Origin: Ooceraea biroi
Taxonomy: Eukaryota; Arthropoda; Insecta; Hymenoptera; Formicidae
Direction: 5' to 3'
Length of the DNA stretch: 64,000 bases
Assembly (NCBI RefSeq): GCF_003672135.1
Contig: NC_039507.1
Location: forward strand, 4,975,624 to 5,039,623
Made by a program: the position numbers and the translations under genes
Notes under the pieces: generated by a model
The model's input: only the letters and a program-made list of their open reading frames with translations
Databases searched by the model: none
What the model was told of the DNA's origin: nothing
Shown here: piece after piece, positions 23,301-35,400 of the stretch
Position numbering within the stretch: the first letter of the stretch is position 1
Layout of the letters: every line of letters begins with the position of its first letter

Positions 23301-26230
23301 GCTCAATTACCGCATGATTAAATTTAACGCCCTTCCGTGTCCAAATTGCATTTGCGCGACCTATTTCTCTGAAACAGCGGTTGCTCAATCTTTTTTATCA
23401 CGATGTCCTTTCTGTATAAACGCGTCGCCGTGACGTTAATGTAAATGCACTCGATTATCAAGCTGGTGCTTTTATCTAACTTTATGGTGCACACAATTTA
23501 GAAAACAAAGCATACATTTATATTATCCTTCTCAGGATAATAAGGTGGTCTCTTGAGAAATGTATATGTACATGTATGTGTGTGTATGTGTGTGTGTGTA
23601 TGCTATTTTGGAAAGAAAATTACTGATTTATTATATAGATTTATTTATAATATTTATCAAGTTTTTACAAATATCATTCGTTTAATTCTAACTATCTTTC
23701 ACTAATGTTTGATTATCGAATTTCGAACATCCACCAATAAATTCAGCTCAGAGATCGAAGAGATAAATGTGTGGCACAGTAACGTCTTTTGATCTCACAT
23801 AACTTTGCCGCAAGTTGCATAAACCACGTAGCCACAAATCTCGCGAGGTGCATGTTCGCAAGTGTGTACGTTTCATTCTAAGTTCGACATCCCCCGCGCC
23901 AGAATTCAGCCAGCGCGCACTAAAGTTTACCGCTCCATATACTCCACACATATATACAATCAGCGTTATTCGCTCAATTATCACGCGATTAAACGCATTT
24001 GTAATTCTCTTTGCACGAAAATATATAATGTAGCCGCTTCTTTCCCATGTATGTGTACGTGTATATGGTTAATGGATAAATCGAAGGTAGAAAAACGAGA
24101 GGAGGGTCTAGAAACAAGCAGGGTACATTTCCGGTGTTTAGGAAGCAAAGCTACCACATAGCGTGACTCGAACACATGCATGTTTCATAGAACGTACACG
24201 TATATACTTCTATGTGGGGCGGGAAATGTTGTACGGTGACGCTGATGTTACTTTGGTCAATGCTGGTTTTTATGATTCCAGGACTTTGTTACGGGGCTGA
24301 GTATACTGTCTCGTGGCTCGATAGACGAAAAACTACGTTGGACATTTTCTCTCTACGACATCAACGGGGACGGCTGCATCACGAGGGAGGAGATGACGGA
24401 CATTGTGACTGCCGTGTACGAGCTGATGGGCAAATTCGCTGATCCGAACTTGGATCATGAAGGCGTACGTGAGAAGGTGGATCGCATGTTTCAGGTAAGA
24501 AAGTGAAATGAAGATCTCGAAATCGTACGTATCAGAGAAATGTTGAAAATACTCGCGGCTTTTATTATAAAATATTATTTTGTAATATTTTATTATAAAA
24601 CTGATATATGACAATGTTGTGCCGTCTTAAGTATGTGTTTAGTTTGATTTAATCTTTTCAATTAATTTCAGTCTTTAAACAACTATTCCGAGTAAAAATA
24701 TGATTTACTTAACTAACAATTAATTTGTAAGTTAATTTTAACTTATAAATTTATCTTATAACGAAGAACATACAATAAATATAATTGAATTAAGAATGTT
24801 AATTAAATAGAGCTTTAATCAAGTATAAGATTCTAAATTAATGAGTTTTGCGCACTTCCGAGCGTGCGATGTCTGTCGATAATTCGTTCACTTTAACGAA
24901 AAGAAACGAGCGTCTGCGGAGAATGTATCCGCGAGACAGGAACGAGCCTTTCTTTTTAGCAGCTGTCACATTGTTAGCTACGGATGACAATGCCCGCAGT
25001 GAGCTCGTTCTCTTCACCTATCTCCGTCACCGCAGGCGAAAAAGGGAGCAATCCGCGTTTTACAGAGACAATTTACTCAGATGACGTGTCTTCCGTACCT
25101 ACCCGACACGAAGCTGCACGCTTCGTCAATCTTATGAGGAATGCAGTTCAAAGAGTTAGTATTTTTAGGATATGGAGTGCACGTGGCCGCATTAACAATT
25201 GAACTGTGAAGAACAGATGTCTCTATAAAATAGCTGCTCTATAAAATTCCCAATAAATATTATATCAGTATTAATAGATATATTTATGTGTATTAATAAA
25301 TTATTAAAAAATATAGAACATTCGTTTCATCTTTCAAAGTACAGAGATAACATCAGAAATAAAACAGTATAGAACGACTGCATAAGTCGCCTGTGATGCC
25401 AGTCTTCTTTAAACAATATACGCAAATGCATATTCACAATTCCACATCACATGGTATCAATGAATGTTCTCTTCGTGTGATCAGCATTCAATTTTCTCAA
25501 TGACAGACATAGAGTTCTAGGTCGGAAGCTTGTTTCACAATCTATTACCGGCCCGTACATGTTAAGGCGACCTTAGATCCTCATCTTCGATTCCGTCTAA
25601 CCAGGGTTCGATCCGCTGACGTACTTCCTACGCTCCCGTACATGTTGAAAGGAAACGCAAATTCGACGGCAAAGGCGACGCGACCAGAAAGGGTCTTGTT
25701 TAGGGGTGCTGCTTTTGAGACATGCACACTGATACACGTGTGTCAGTCTTGCGGTCGGCGTATATGGTAGTACGAGGGGGATAGGATTAGGACAACACGA
25801 GCTTTAACTCGGAACCGCACTATGTATACGCGCGCCTTACGTTCACGTATATGTGCACGAATAGTTTAAATTCTAATTGCCTGTGGTTTCAATTCCTCAA
25901 AGGCCCCGAGGGCTTTTCTCAAGGAACGACGTTCCGGCTTCTCAATCTAACTTGCAAGACCCACGCTCCGGCGAACGTTATATAATAAACACGGCACTCA
26001 GACTTTAATTACGATCCTCTACCTTCGTGGCGAGCTTCTAAAAAGATCGATTAATATTTTTCCTTGAAGTAGCAAAGCATCTGGTAACAGATTATTTTAA
26101 GATATGAAAGAAAGATACCAATACTCTTGACGTATGTGATTGATTGTGATTGATGTGATTGATAACGTAAAAATGTAGAATTGTTATATTCACATATAAT
26201 TTTCCAGAAGGCATCAAACAAGATTCATCC

Positions 26231-26277
<47 letters not shown>

Positions 26278-29200
26278 ACGTGCGCACACGCACGCACGTA
26301 TTATTTTCTATTCAATATTGCTCGAAAAATTACTTTGCCGCTTTATTTTGTAGCTCCATTGAATCAGCGTATCAATCTATTGTTATCGAGTTCCGTATAC
26401 TAGCGATAGAGACTGCTCGGTTCGTTCGCTGTCCAATTAAATATTATTCCTGAGCAACCGCCGATATTCTGTAGCCAGAGTCCTTTGATTCGATGTAATT
26501 CATTAGTCAGTTTGCAATCAACCTCGCCATTCGGTGTAAAGCGAAACGCGCCCGCGAAACTGGAGACCGTCCAAATTTCCACATGCAGATGTTACTTGCG
26601 GTTGGACTTTATCGTCATGGTATCAATAGCATCTGTTACGCGAATGATCTGTAGCAATTCCCTGCTGCCGTGTCACTGCCGCACGTGCTGAGAATATCGG
26701 TGCTAATACATTGTTACGCCGCACTCGATAATCGATTATGAATGCGCAAATATCAAACACGGGCTCCATTAATACGCACACGTGCGAATAAATTTCTCAG
26801 CACAGACAGACACGTAGTACATTACGCGTACATTCATTTTCGTTCGAGTTGCAGTGAACTTGCTTGTTGCGATTTCTCATGGAAATGAGATATCGCGCAA
26901 CTTAGATGTGCATTTCAGACGTTCCAGGTTTCCTTTTGCAAGCTTCAGTGTGTTTGGATACGTGGACAAATTGATCTGAAACTTTCACGGAGGAGCTCGA
27001 AGCAGAATGCAATGCAAGATAAAATGGCTCCTTCAACAGTTCAGACCTCTCTCAAGCATCCTCTTGTTTCGTGCTAGCGACGCGCATATTTCGCAATTTT
27101 TATTCCGTCAAAGGAAAAGAAAAGACACTTGCAACAAGAAGTATAATGTGGCAAATCAGAGCACAGTAATGAGGCAGGGGATAGCGATAGAAGATATTGC
27201 GTCGCGAATAAAGTACTAACAAGGAAACGTATGCGCGAAATGGAAAAAGTTTTATTTCGCTACGTTATATTTGCAATGTTTACATGAATTTGCAAGCAAG
27301 ATTGCTCAGGAGATTCACAATCCGGGTTTCAAAAGTAAATCAGAAATGGGAAATGAGTCAGAAAAAGTACATTGCATTTGTAATATTTTTATGTAACCAA
27401 TCTTGAAATATCGATAATCTTGCAATTTATTTACGAATGTGTATGAATTATTTATAAATTTACTTCATTAAATACTATGTTGACGTTACAATAAGAATGC
27501 TTTTTTCTCTTCTTCGTATTATTATCGACATTTATCTATCATGTACTTTAATTTCAATTTTTACTTGCTTGAAATCTCTTTTCCTTCTTGCTTGTTCTCT
27601 CGATTTTGTTTACCTTGCACTTATCCACTACTCCTACGAAGCAGTCTTCAATCAAGCCGCGAATACAGAAGAACAAGCGAAGTGAGGATACAGTGTGCAT
27701 TAATCGAATGGCTTTTCGCAATTACGGCGAGTGACATAGCCGCCTCCTCTAATTATGCTGAGAACCGTGCTCTTGTCATGTAATGACCTAATGAGAGCGC
27801 TAAAATTAACGTCGCGTCACATAGATCTCATATAACTCGTTGCATCCTTAATTACTCCTTAATTACCCGTAACTGTAATAGCTTATCCCTATGGATCAAA
27901 GCGAGTTATCTTTTATATCTGAAATTAAGAAGACAAAGAATATCTCCTGCAGAATTCATTACAGCTTTTTAAGTCGCACGAGATACGCAATAATTTTAAA
28001 TGTTCTCGTTACAAATATCAGTTTACACGAAGCAAACTTTAATGAAGTTTCTGCGCGGTCTTCCGCAGTACCGAATAATTAATGTTTATTAATTATACTT
28101 CCGGCACATCAAACAAAAATGTACAATACGTCTGCTTTTTTGATCTTCCAACTTCGCGACATTTCTTCAGTATGACGATAAAGCACTATTAAAGTTAATC
28201 CCAAACAATGAATACAAGCCACGAATGAAAAATGGACCGGTGGACACTTTATAAACTCGTAACCGCGACACAATGGCTTACGAAGATTCTCAGCGTGCTT
28301 GTAGAAAAGCGATGAGAGAAAAGCTCCTTTCACGGTTTTGTGCTACACCTCATCAATATTCTTCTTGTATAACTTTTTAAAATCTAGCGAGCATAAATTA
28401 AGCGTGCAATTATATGAAAGGTCTGAATCTGATGACTCGACTACTTATGCATTTCTCTGAATATTTAATTTCTAAAAAATTTTCTTTTTCATATCTCTAT
28501 TGCGTAATATAATAAAACAACTTTATAAATGACAAAAGATTATTATAGAATGTGAGAAAATTATTTATTTTATATAATTCATACAATAATTTATCATATA
28601 GTAATACACACACAAGAAAAATATCAATTAATTTAATTAAAATATAAATAGAGGAAAGAGAAGATAGAGAAAGAGAAAAAGGGAAAAAGAAAGAAAGAAA
28701 AGCATTAAATAATTAATTAATGCATAAAATTAGTTAATTATATAATTGTCAGATTGAAATATTTCCTAATCCCTCAATTTTTTATAAGCTTATCAATTCT
28801 TAATTGTTTCATTTTTATCCGTACGTATTATTCCTTACTCATATCATAATAAAATATCAATAGCAAATTACTATTACTCCATTTTTCGCTACACCTCTTT
28901 TTTACGCGCATGCTTTCGCTTCGATTAAATCGGTGCTAACTAATTACGAGAAAAGAAGAGGTAATGAGTGTGGAATACCTGTATCCGTATAGCACTAATT
29001 AAAAACAAGTCTTATTCGAGCTCCGTTTGCTCCAAATCACGATTAAATCCGTCCTATTGTTTCTGGAAACTGCGCGCTCACTTCGCCAGCACTTTTCATT
29101 CTACGAAAATAGGCTGTCCTGTCAATTTTTGATGATAGGATCGAATCATTCTCGTATTATGTGACGCGCGAACAAGAGAACGCGATGTGGCGATTCATAA

Positions 29201-32200
29201 TGCGGAATCTATCATTATAAATAATTGTTAGCCTAATTACAAAGGGTAAAAGTTCGAATAAATAATGAAACATTTAAAACTTTTACGAACGGAGAATCGT
29301 AGTCTGTTCGTAACTTGTTTAGAAAACTATTTTTATTAATATAATTCTATTTCTATAATGACCTATAGTGACTTCTATTTCTATAATGACCTGTAGTGAC
29401 TTGTACACATGACATTATAATGCAGTATCTTTCTTTAAAATGAAGGTTCTCGATTAAACTTAATTTAAGTACTTGTGATGTGCAAAACGACGTATTGCAC
29501 TGTTAATTCTTTCAGAATTCTATATATCACTTCTGGTAATGATCGTTGGCTGTGATATAATTGCGCGTACAAGGCTATGATAATGCGTCGCAGCTTGTAG
29601 TGAACCGTGATGCCAATTAATCTCATCCAACGGTACACGACACAGATCCCACTCCTCTATATACACCGACAAGCTTTATGTCTCGCGGTGCGAGATCAGT
29701 AATAATTTTGCAGTTCGCACCTGTCGATGGCCTATTTATCACCACGCAATCTAAAATCTCGTACACGCTTGCAACATCACGTGAAATGCTAGTCCCGACT
29801 TTCGATCGTTTTTGTTCCATAAATTAACTCGATCCGATAGGTCGACACGAATCATGAATAATTAACGCCCGATAGCGATTGCACTTTTTGTTGATTTGTA
29901 GATTTTGAATAGATGAGCGGAGGCCGCGATATATCCTGATGAAATTACATATTTATTCGTACAATTAAGGGGGGAGGGTCAAGTAAACGGCAGTTTTTTC
30001 CCGAATTTTTTTTAAACAGATGGAAAGAGTTATTAAATCGGAACAAAGTACATCATAATATTCATGATTTAAGGTATATTATAAAATTTTTTTATGTCGA
30101 AAAAGTTCAAAATGGCGGCGCAGCAGCTGCTTGAAGTCGGCTCCTCGGATTTGCGCCGTGCACCGCTCAGGTCGCTCTAATTAACTGAAAGCAAAAAACT
30201 AAAGTTTTTTTGTTAAAATGTGTTCATATGCTTTGCATGAACCTAAATTTAACAAAAAACATCGAAAATTAAAAATTCAGGACCATTTTGAAAAAAAAGT
30301 ACTTTTTTCTTTATAAATAAATGGCAAAAAACAATGTTTATTATTAATTTTTTAATGAACCTTTAGGTTCATGCAAAGGCCAATAAGTTAAAGAATATAT
30401 GTGCCAAAGCTCGTTACGATCGGTTAAAAATTGTAGGTGCTACAGTGTACGGCGCGCGAAATTTTACGTTTTGAGAAAAACGCGTTAAAGTTTTCGATAG
30501 AGAAAAGTTGTGTTAAGGGGATTTACGGCTAATGTAAGCTTAGTCTGCGATGCCAGGGCCGTATAATAAGCCTTTCTCCTCTGCAAACTCATCCATTTTA
30601 GCCACTAGTTCCTGTTTTCGAGCTGTTCTGGCCTCTTTTGATGTGCTTTGGGTGCGGCGGTCCTGCCTGTCCACGCGGTGTTTGTCGTACTCGTCAGCGA
30701 ATTGTTTGCAATGCGGACCGATTTGCAGTTGCATATTATTCATAACTTCTAAAGTGAATGTATAGCCATCGTTGAACATGCCTCCGGCCAAATAAGTAGC
30801 AATTTGTATAATTTTCGAGCCGCAGTTTAGATTTTTCGAAAACAGCCGTTGCACGAGCACAAATTATTGCTTTCCCTCGTCAGTAGTGCCATTTAGTTTC
30901 AAAATAGCAAAAACAGCAAGTCTATTTGGCCAAGGGACCGAAAGGTAAATCGTTCACGCGCGCGGTCGTATACCTGCGCTCGGCGTCGTTCAGAACACGT
31001 CACTTTAATGACTCCGTAGGGACACTTAGACTTCGAATTTCGACTCGCGACTTTGGGAACACATTCTCCAGATGTTACATGCATTTTCTAAGCAATAAAA
31101 AAAATGACCGTTTACTTGACCCTCCCCCCTTAACTACGACCAATTGTGTTAACGGTAAACTAAATATGACGGGACTGTTTCCGACAAATTTTGAATTTCC
31201 AATTATTAATCTTCATACGATCGAATTAGATAATGCCAAACTGATCAGTTGTGCACTAGTTATATTGGGTCAGTCAAAAAGTTCGGTTCAATTTTCAATA
31301 GCTGACAATAATGTCTAATCATAGACAACGATGGTGATTACTTGATTAAAGAATAATTTCTTTCTACTGAATGCAGTAAAGTAAAATTTGAGGCAGAAGT
31401 CGAACCGAATGTTTTCATTGATCCAATACACCCCAAGAAGAAGCCAGAATATATTAGAATGGATAACATAGATTGAGATTCATGTTGGCGTAAGGGAAAT
31501 AGATTTCCTGTAGCCAACCCATGGTTTTTGATCAGTTCTACTTTAAGTAACGCGTACGTGTACATCGACGTGTACCACGCAGAAACGCGGAAGTGTGAGA
31601 GGGTGTCTACGTGCTTCCCCTATCCCCGTAGCATTACCGTCTTAGCATGTACGTCAGCGGTGGTCTTCTAATCTAGGTCAACATGGCGCTTTTTCCCGTG
31701 AATTTAAGCTTCATAGTAATTTCATTCATCCACGGTTGTTCATTCAATCAAGTTTGAGTTACGTGATATATCAGGTTCCGTGATATATCCGCGAGCAATC
31801 CTGACGCGGAATAAAGAGAGATTTGCGCGCGAATGCGGACAGCGGATTTTGGTATACATGTTCCCACAGAAAGTTTAATACCATTTTAATATTTTACATA
31901 ATACCAACTTCTGGACGCTTCATTATAATTACACGGTATTAGTTGAATATTAAAGTAGTTTATAATTGCACATCAGCACAATGAGATTTTATATTATCAT
32001 CCTCATAAATACATTGTAACTTGTCGTAACGTGTAATAAAAAGATATTAGCAATGGATTAGTCATTTAAGTTTTGTATAAAAATTAGAGTGTTTTTATAT
32101 TGTTGATATATGATTTTCTATATGTATTAATTGAAAATTTAATCATTAAAAATTTTATAATACTATTTTAATATTAGTTAATTAAATCGTTGGATATATT

Positions 32201-32492
32201 GATCATTTCTCTAGAGTCTCTTAATACGTGCAATAAATAAAAATATTTAGTACTTGTAATTAAACAGTTATGAATTCTTAACAATACTCGAGAATAAAAT
32301 TGTTATTATGATCGCTGAATATTCAGTAGAAATAGAATATAACGAGCAACCTTGTAGATAAATGGGCTTTACTTGTTTCAGAAAATGGACGGCAACAGAG
32401 ACGGCGTGGTAACGCTGTCCGAGTTTTTGGAGGCTTGTCGGGCAGATCCGGACATCTCGACCAGCATGGCAGCTCTGGACACTGCCTTCTGA
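14322..32492 (+). CDS. Kv channel-interacting protein (KChIP)-like EF-hand protein, C-terminal three exons
   Basis: Exons are 14322-14395, 24282-24494 and 32382-32492 (stop TGA), with clean AG/GT borders and matching phases; the first exon begins in phase 1. The 132 or so residues cover the second to fourth EF-hands of a neuronal calcium sensor of the KChIP group. Landmarks are YAHYVFN and DQDHSGLLSFE, then DFVTGLSIL and DEKLRWTFSLYD, the loop DINGDGCITREE, then DGNRDGVVTLSE and a short tail ending ALDTAF. KChIPs bind the N-terminus of Kv4 potassium channels and adjust their trafficking and gating in response to calcium. The N-terminal exons, with the first EF-hand and the variable start, are not found and would lie upstream of the palindrome tip. 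Introns of about 9.9 and 7.9 kb carry transposons. Family assignment is strong; the exact paralogue is not determined. Confidence 0.88.
14396..17272. other. KChIP-like gene intron, right arm (B')
   Basis: Non-coding mirror of 6427-9288. No transposon ends, RNA gene or exon recognised. A purine-rich run near 15790-15835 is the only low-complexity stretch of note. Confidence 0.55.
17273..19021. repeat. Third copy of segment A (A''), non-coding part
   Basis: Same orientation as 1-1738 and nearly identical. The differences are chiefly homopolymer lengths: for example cccc against ccc in the tatcccaagaa region, and seven against six T in the cgttttttaag region. This copy is preceded by B', so its left border shows where copy A would continue if more sequence existed left of base 1. 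Confidence 0.9.
19024..20993 (-). mobile_element. rosa-like (DD41D) mariner element, native copy, 1970 bp
   Basis: The element is flanked by TA (19022-19023 and 20994-20995) and begins cagggtggggcaataact, with the reverse complement at its right end. The terminal inverted repeats are long, about 295 bp (19024-19318 and about 20700-20993), with several per cent divergence. Transposase remnants lie on the - strand between 20447 and 19379. Upstream of the transposase start there is a short inverted fragment of that same start region (20573-20620, again reading FEEQVD), separated from it by about 126 bp. This internal inverted repeat is where copy A turns into A'. It sits in the intron between the first two KChIP-like exons in this window. 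Confidence 0.88.
19379..20447 (-). pseudogene. Mariner (rosa-like) transposase, broken, native copy
   Basis: Frames 20447-20112 (111 codons), 20257-20012 and 19915-19379 (178 codons) make up one ancestral transposase. The N-terminal part starts MYSFEEQVD and carries a helix-turn-helix region with SRQIERESG. The middle part has HPYHLSLHQALHG and RVEFCQWA. The catalytic part has the first Asp in FTDEATF (out of frame), the second in YQHDGCPAHF and the third in LTPLDFFLWG, 41 residues after the second. Breaks are one extra T after ILHH, one extra T before the ESMTHF region, one missing T in the next T-run, and a Trp-to-TGA stop shared by all copies. The protein ends NGHHFEHLL. Inactive as read. 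Confidence 0.88.
20996..24281. other. Intron of KChIP-like gene, unique DNA
   Basis: First single-copy stretch after the palindrome. It is strongly AT-rich from 21450 to 22480, with no coding signal beyond short chance frames. A TG-rich microsatellite lies at 23571-23602. The polypyrimidine tract and acceptor of the next exon end at 24281. Confidence 0.6.
23571..23602. repeat. Imperfect (TG)n microsatellite
   Basis: Alternating TG/TA dinucleotides over about 32 bases, in the intron upstream of the KChIP-like exon at 24282. Confidence 0.8.
26236..26273. repeat. (AC)n microsatellite
   Basis: About 19 uninterrupted AC units followed by a GTGC/ACGC-rich tail. Chance frames with Thr/His or Cys/Val repeats on each strand come from this run and are not genes. 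Confidence 0.95.
29345..29400. repeat. 28 bp tandem duplication
   Basis: Two adjacent copies of a unit beginning ttctatttctataatgacc, with one A/G difference near the end of the unit. Intronic, with no evident function. Confidence 0.85.
29969..31129 (-). mobile_element. TTAA-flanked DNA transposon, Kolobok-like, 1161 bp
   Basis: Perfect 22 bp terminal inverted repeats begin ggggggagggtcaagtaa on both ends and are flanked by TTAA (29965-29968 and 31130-31133). TTAA target duplications occur in the Kolobok and piggyBac superfamilies. The internal open frame (30860-30540) resembles the C-terminal end of proteins I associate with Kolobok-type elements, not piggyBac. The length and the presence of only a C-terminal fragment indicate a deleted, non-autonomous copy. 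The perfect repeats suggest a fairly recent insertion. Confidence 0.75.
30540..30860 (-). pseudogene. C-terminal fragment of transposon protein (Kolobok-like)
   Basis: 106 codons, containing MFNDGYTFTLEVMNNM (about residues 28-43), then IGPHC, a highly charged Arg/Lys/Gln-rich helix (about residues 65-90), and the end EKGLLYGPGIAD. The pattern of a conserved MFN...IG..C block followed by a basic helix and a YG.G end is one I associate with the tail of TTAA-targeting Kolobok-type transposases. That is recognition from memory, not a search. The N-terminal part is absent from the element. Confidence 0.5.
31134..32381. other. Intron of KChIP-like gene, last part
   Basis: AT-rich with no coding signal. 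It ends in the acceptor acttgtttcag just before the final exon. Confidence 0.6.
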
Positions 32493-35400
32493 CACTCACA
32501 GCGTCCGCGATACACACCATGGACCTGAAGGGATCACTCGATTAGGAAGTAAATCGCTCAATGTTGTACCTTATCTCCCTGGACCAGAGGAAAGCAATTC
32601 CTCAAGGTGTGTCCCGTCGTCTTGGAGCGACTGATATGCGATTTTTCAAAATCGATTGTTTTGAGAGACGATATTGCGTCACTTTCCGTGTACCAGCTCA
32701 ACAAAATGCACTCAGTGGAATTTCTAGATTTGCAAGGAAAGAGTTGCTCTCGAAAAAAAGAAGAAGAGAATATAAATAAGTGGAATGTTTCACCTTTTGA
32801 GATTTGCGATACTGGATATAAAGGGAAGCAACAAAAGTGACTGCTTTGTGATAGGAGTGGAAGCTACGCGAGTATTTAATCAGCATGCTGCCTGACGGAT
32901 AAGATTATTTGTACGATTACACGTCAGAATCCGCAAATATATAAATGTAAGAAAATAAATGGAGTAGCAGAGAGATTCGAGAGACGAAGCAATGAGCAAG
33001 TTGTATAACAACAACAGTGAAATAATTTTGGTATTTTGCTTAGAACTTGTTTAAGAAATGGGAAGAAGTAATATGCAAATCGCATAATATCTTTTACAAA
33101 GAGAATATATGCAACGGGCAATCCCAAGACCTGTCAAGTGTCGGTAAAGCGGTAATGATTTCGTAAGGTTTTAGTATTAGTCAGTACGCGAAATGGTTAG
33201 CGAATAAATGAGAGTTAGAAACGGATCTTTATATCGAAGTGAACATTGTATTCTCATAAATCGTAAAATATGAAGGATCTGGAGATGTATTGTTAAGATT
33301 TATGCACGACATTATTCGTATCGTTTTTACTTACTTAATTTAATTACATAATTTTTTTATAATTAAAAATAATCTCAATTCAGAGATGTTATCATTAATA
33401 TTTTCACATGTTCTGTTCTTCATAAATTATATAGACAAGCTACACAAAAATATTTTGTATAACGATGACACGTTAAATTGCGTAAATATTTGTACATTCG
33501 GGAATTAAACTTTCCGTACTGTTAATACTACGTTGCTCATACATGTTTTTTTTATATACCTTAACTGAAGGATACATGTTGCTCTTTGTTAATTAGTTAA
33601 ACGCTATGTTCTACACTTTACATGTTATAAGTTGACAAAAGCACATGATTAGTCCAATATACGTTTATTACACTTGTTGCTCCTATAATTTATAATAATA
33701 TCATGCGAGTTCGCGTGCATACTGAATTACAAGACAAAGAATAAAGTTAAATGCGAGAACGAGTGTCGACTCACGAATGAAAGATACAAAGTTTATCGTG
33801 AATCCCGTCGTACAGCTGGACATGTCAAGCGGGATTTGTTGTTTCTAGTGCGTAAGAGAGCATGTAGATGGTAAGCGATATCAAAATATTTATTTTTGTG
33901 ACAGGTAAGCATATTATCGTTGTAAGATTCTAGATTGTAAAGACTGCGTGCTGCTAAAGAGAGAGAGAAAGAGAGAGAACCGAGTTGGATCAACTGACGT
34001 TAATAGATGAGAAAGGAATATTTGGACAGAAGGAAGGGAGACTTTCTCTATCGATCTGGCATTCGAGTGATCCGTTACCAAATATACGCGAAGTGTACAT
34101 TTTATTATAATTATCCAACGAGTCGTGGAGACTGGACCAAAGCTTCCGCGATGGGTGAAGAAGATTTACTTGAGCGAAATATATATTTAATCATTTTCCA
34201 TCACTGCCTACTTCTGGTTAACTATAAATAAGGAGGAGCAAACAAGGGATGAAGAACGGGATGAAAATCTCCGTTACATCGAGACTGGGGGAGTCCGATC
34301 GGAAATGTTTCATCGGGGAGAAGGCGACAAATGAGATTCATTTATTTAGGAATTTACGAATTTCAAGTATCCTTTCGTTACGTGTACGTTTTTTGTAAAA
34401 TACTTGAGATACATAGCGAATCGCGAACCGATATTTGAATATACTTCCGACTTGATAGAGCGTGGTAGGATACGGTTAATTTCTTCTGCAATGGCAAAAT
34501 TGACACAACTCCAGCTCACGCGGCACATCAATACGTCGAACGTGTTCGTGTTGGCACGCAGGAATGGACACGAAATAAAAAGCCAGCAAAGAAACGAAGA
34601 GATAAGTTGCGCGCGATTACAGGCGTAAGGATTTCTTCGATTTTTAGCAGCGCCTATACCTATAGAGCATAAGACTTACGTGTAAATTGAGATAAACATC
34701 GAATGTTGTCTCATATCAACTCGATCACTACCGCATGTCTTTGAAGTTACGTAAGTAAGTGTGTAAAAAGACAAAAACGGGGTAAACTGTGTCCTCTAGA
34801 TACTTTTAAACTCGATCGGACGTTAGTTTTAGAGAAGGGGTGAGAAAAAAAACAAGGTACTTTTTTACCCCACCATGGTCAAATCAGAAATAAGCTAGGT
34901 CTAATACGTTGTGAGCTTTTTTATGCGCCGCCAATTAGTTTTAGAATAATCTCATTATATTTTAAATCGCGAGACTAGACTGACGATAACCGAAGTATTA
35001 CTAAGTTCGCGCGGGGGAGGGGGGGGGTGTATAAAAAGAGAGCACGCACAGGATAGTAATTAATGAGGAAACGGGAAGCTGTAATGTTTCTTATTTTGTA
35101 ACGTCCTCCTACTGTGCTTAATCCACCCTACCTTAACTATACCCGCATATGTGTTATACGCTTACACTTTCCTCTGCTGAAAACTTGCAATTGATTTTTC
35201 TCAATATTCTTGCTACTTCTTCTTCTTCATTGCCACTGAACGTGTGAAGCCGTTTCCGCTAAAGTACGACAAAATCGTTTAATCTCTAGTATCGTTCCGG
35301 AACGTCAGACTGCATGCTACTTTCTTTCGCAAACATCGAATTAATTGAAGAAAATTTTGTAAAATTTTAGTAACGTAAGTTCGATCAAGATTTGTTATAA

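Larger units (their letters stand above)
24495..29968. other. Intron of KChIP-like gene, first part
   Basis: No exon or RNA gene recognised. It contains an (AC)n run at 26236-26273, a 28 bp tandem duplication at 29345-29400 and a purine-rich (GA/GAAA) tract at about 28648-28704. The remainder is ordinary mixed-composition DNA. Confidence 0.55.

Noticed and set aside
26092..26453. Frames with Cys/Val or Thr/His repeats
   Set aside because: They are translations of the (AC)n microsatellite.
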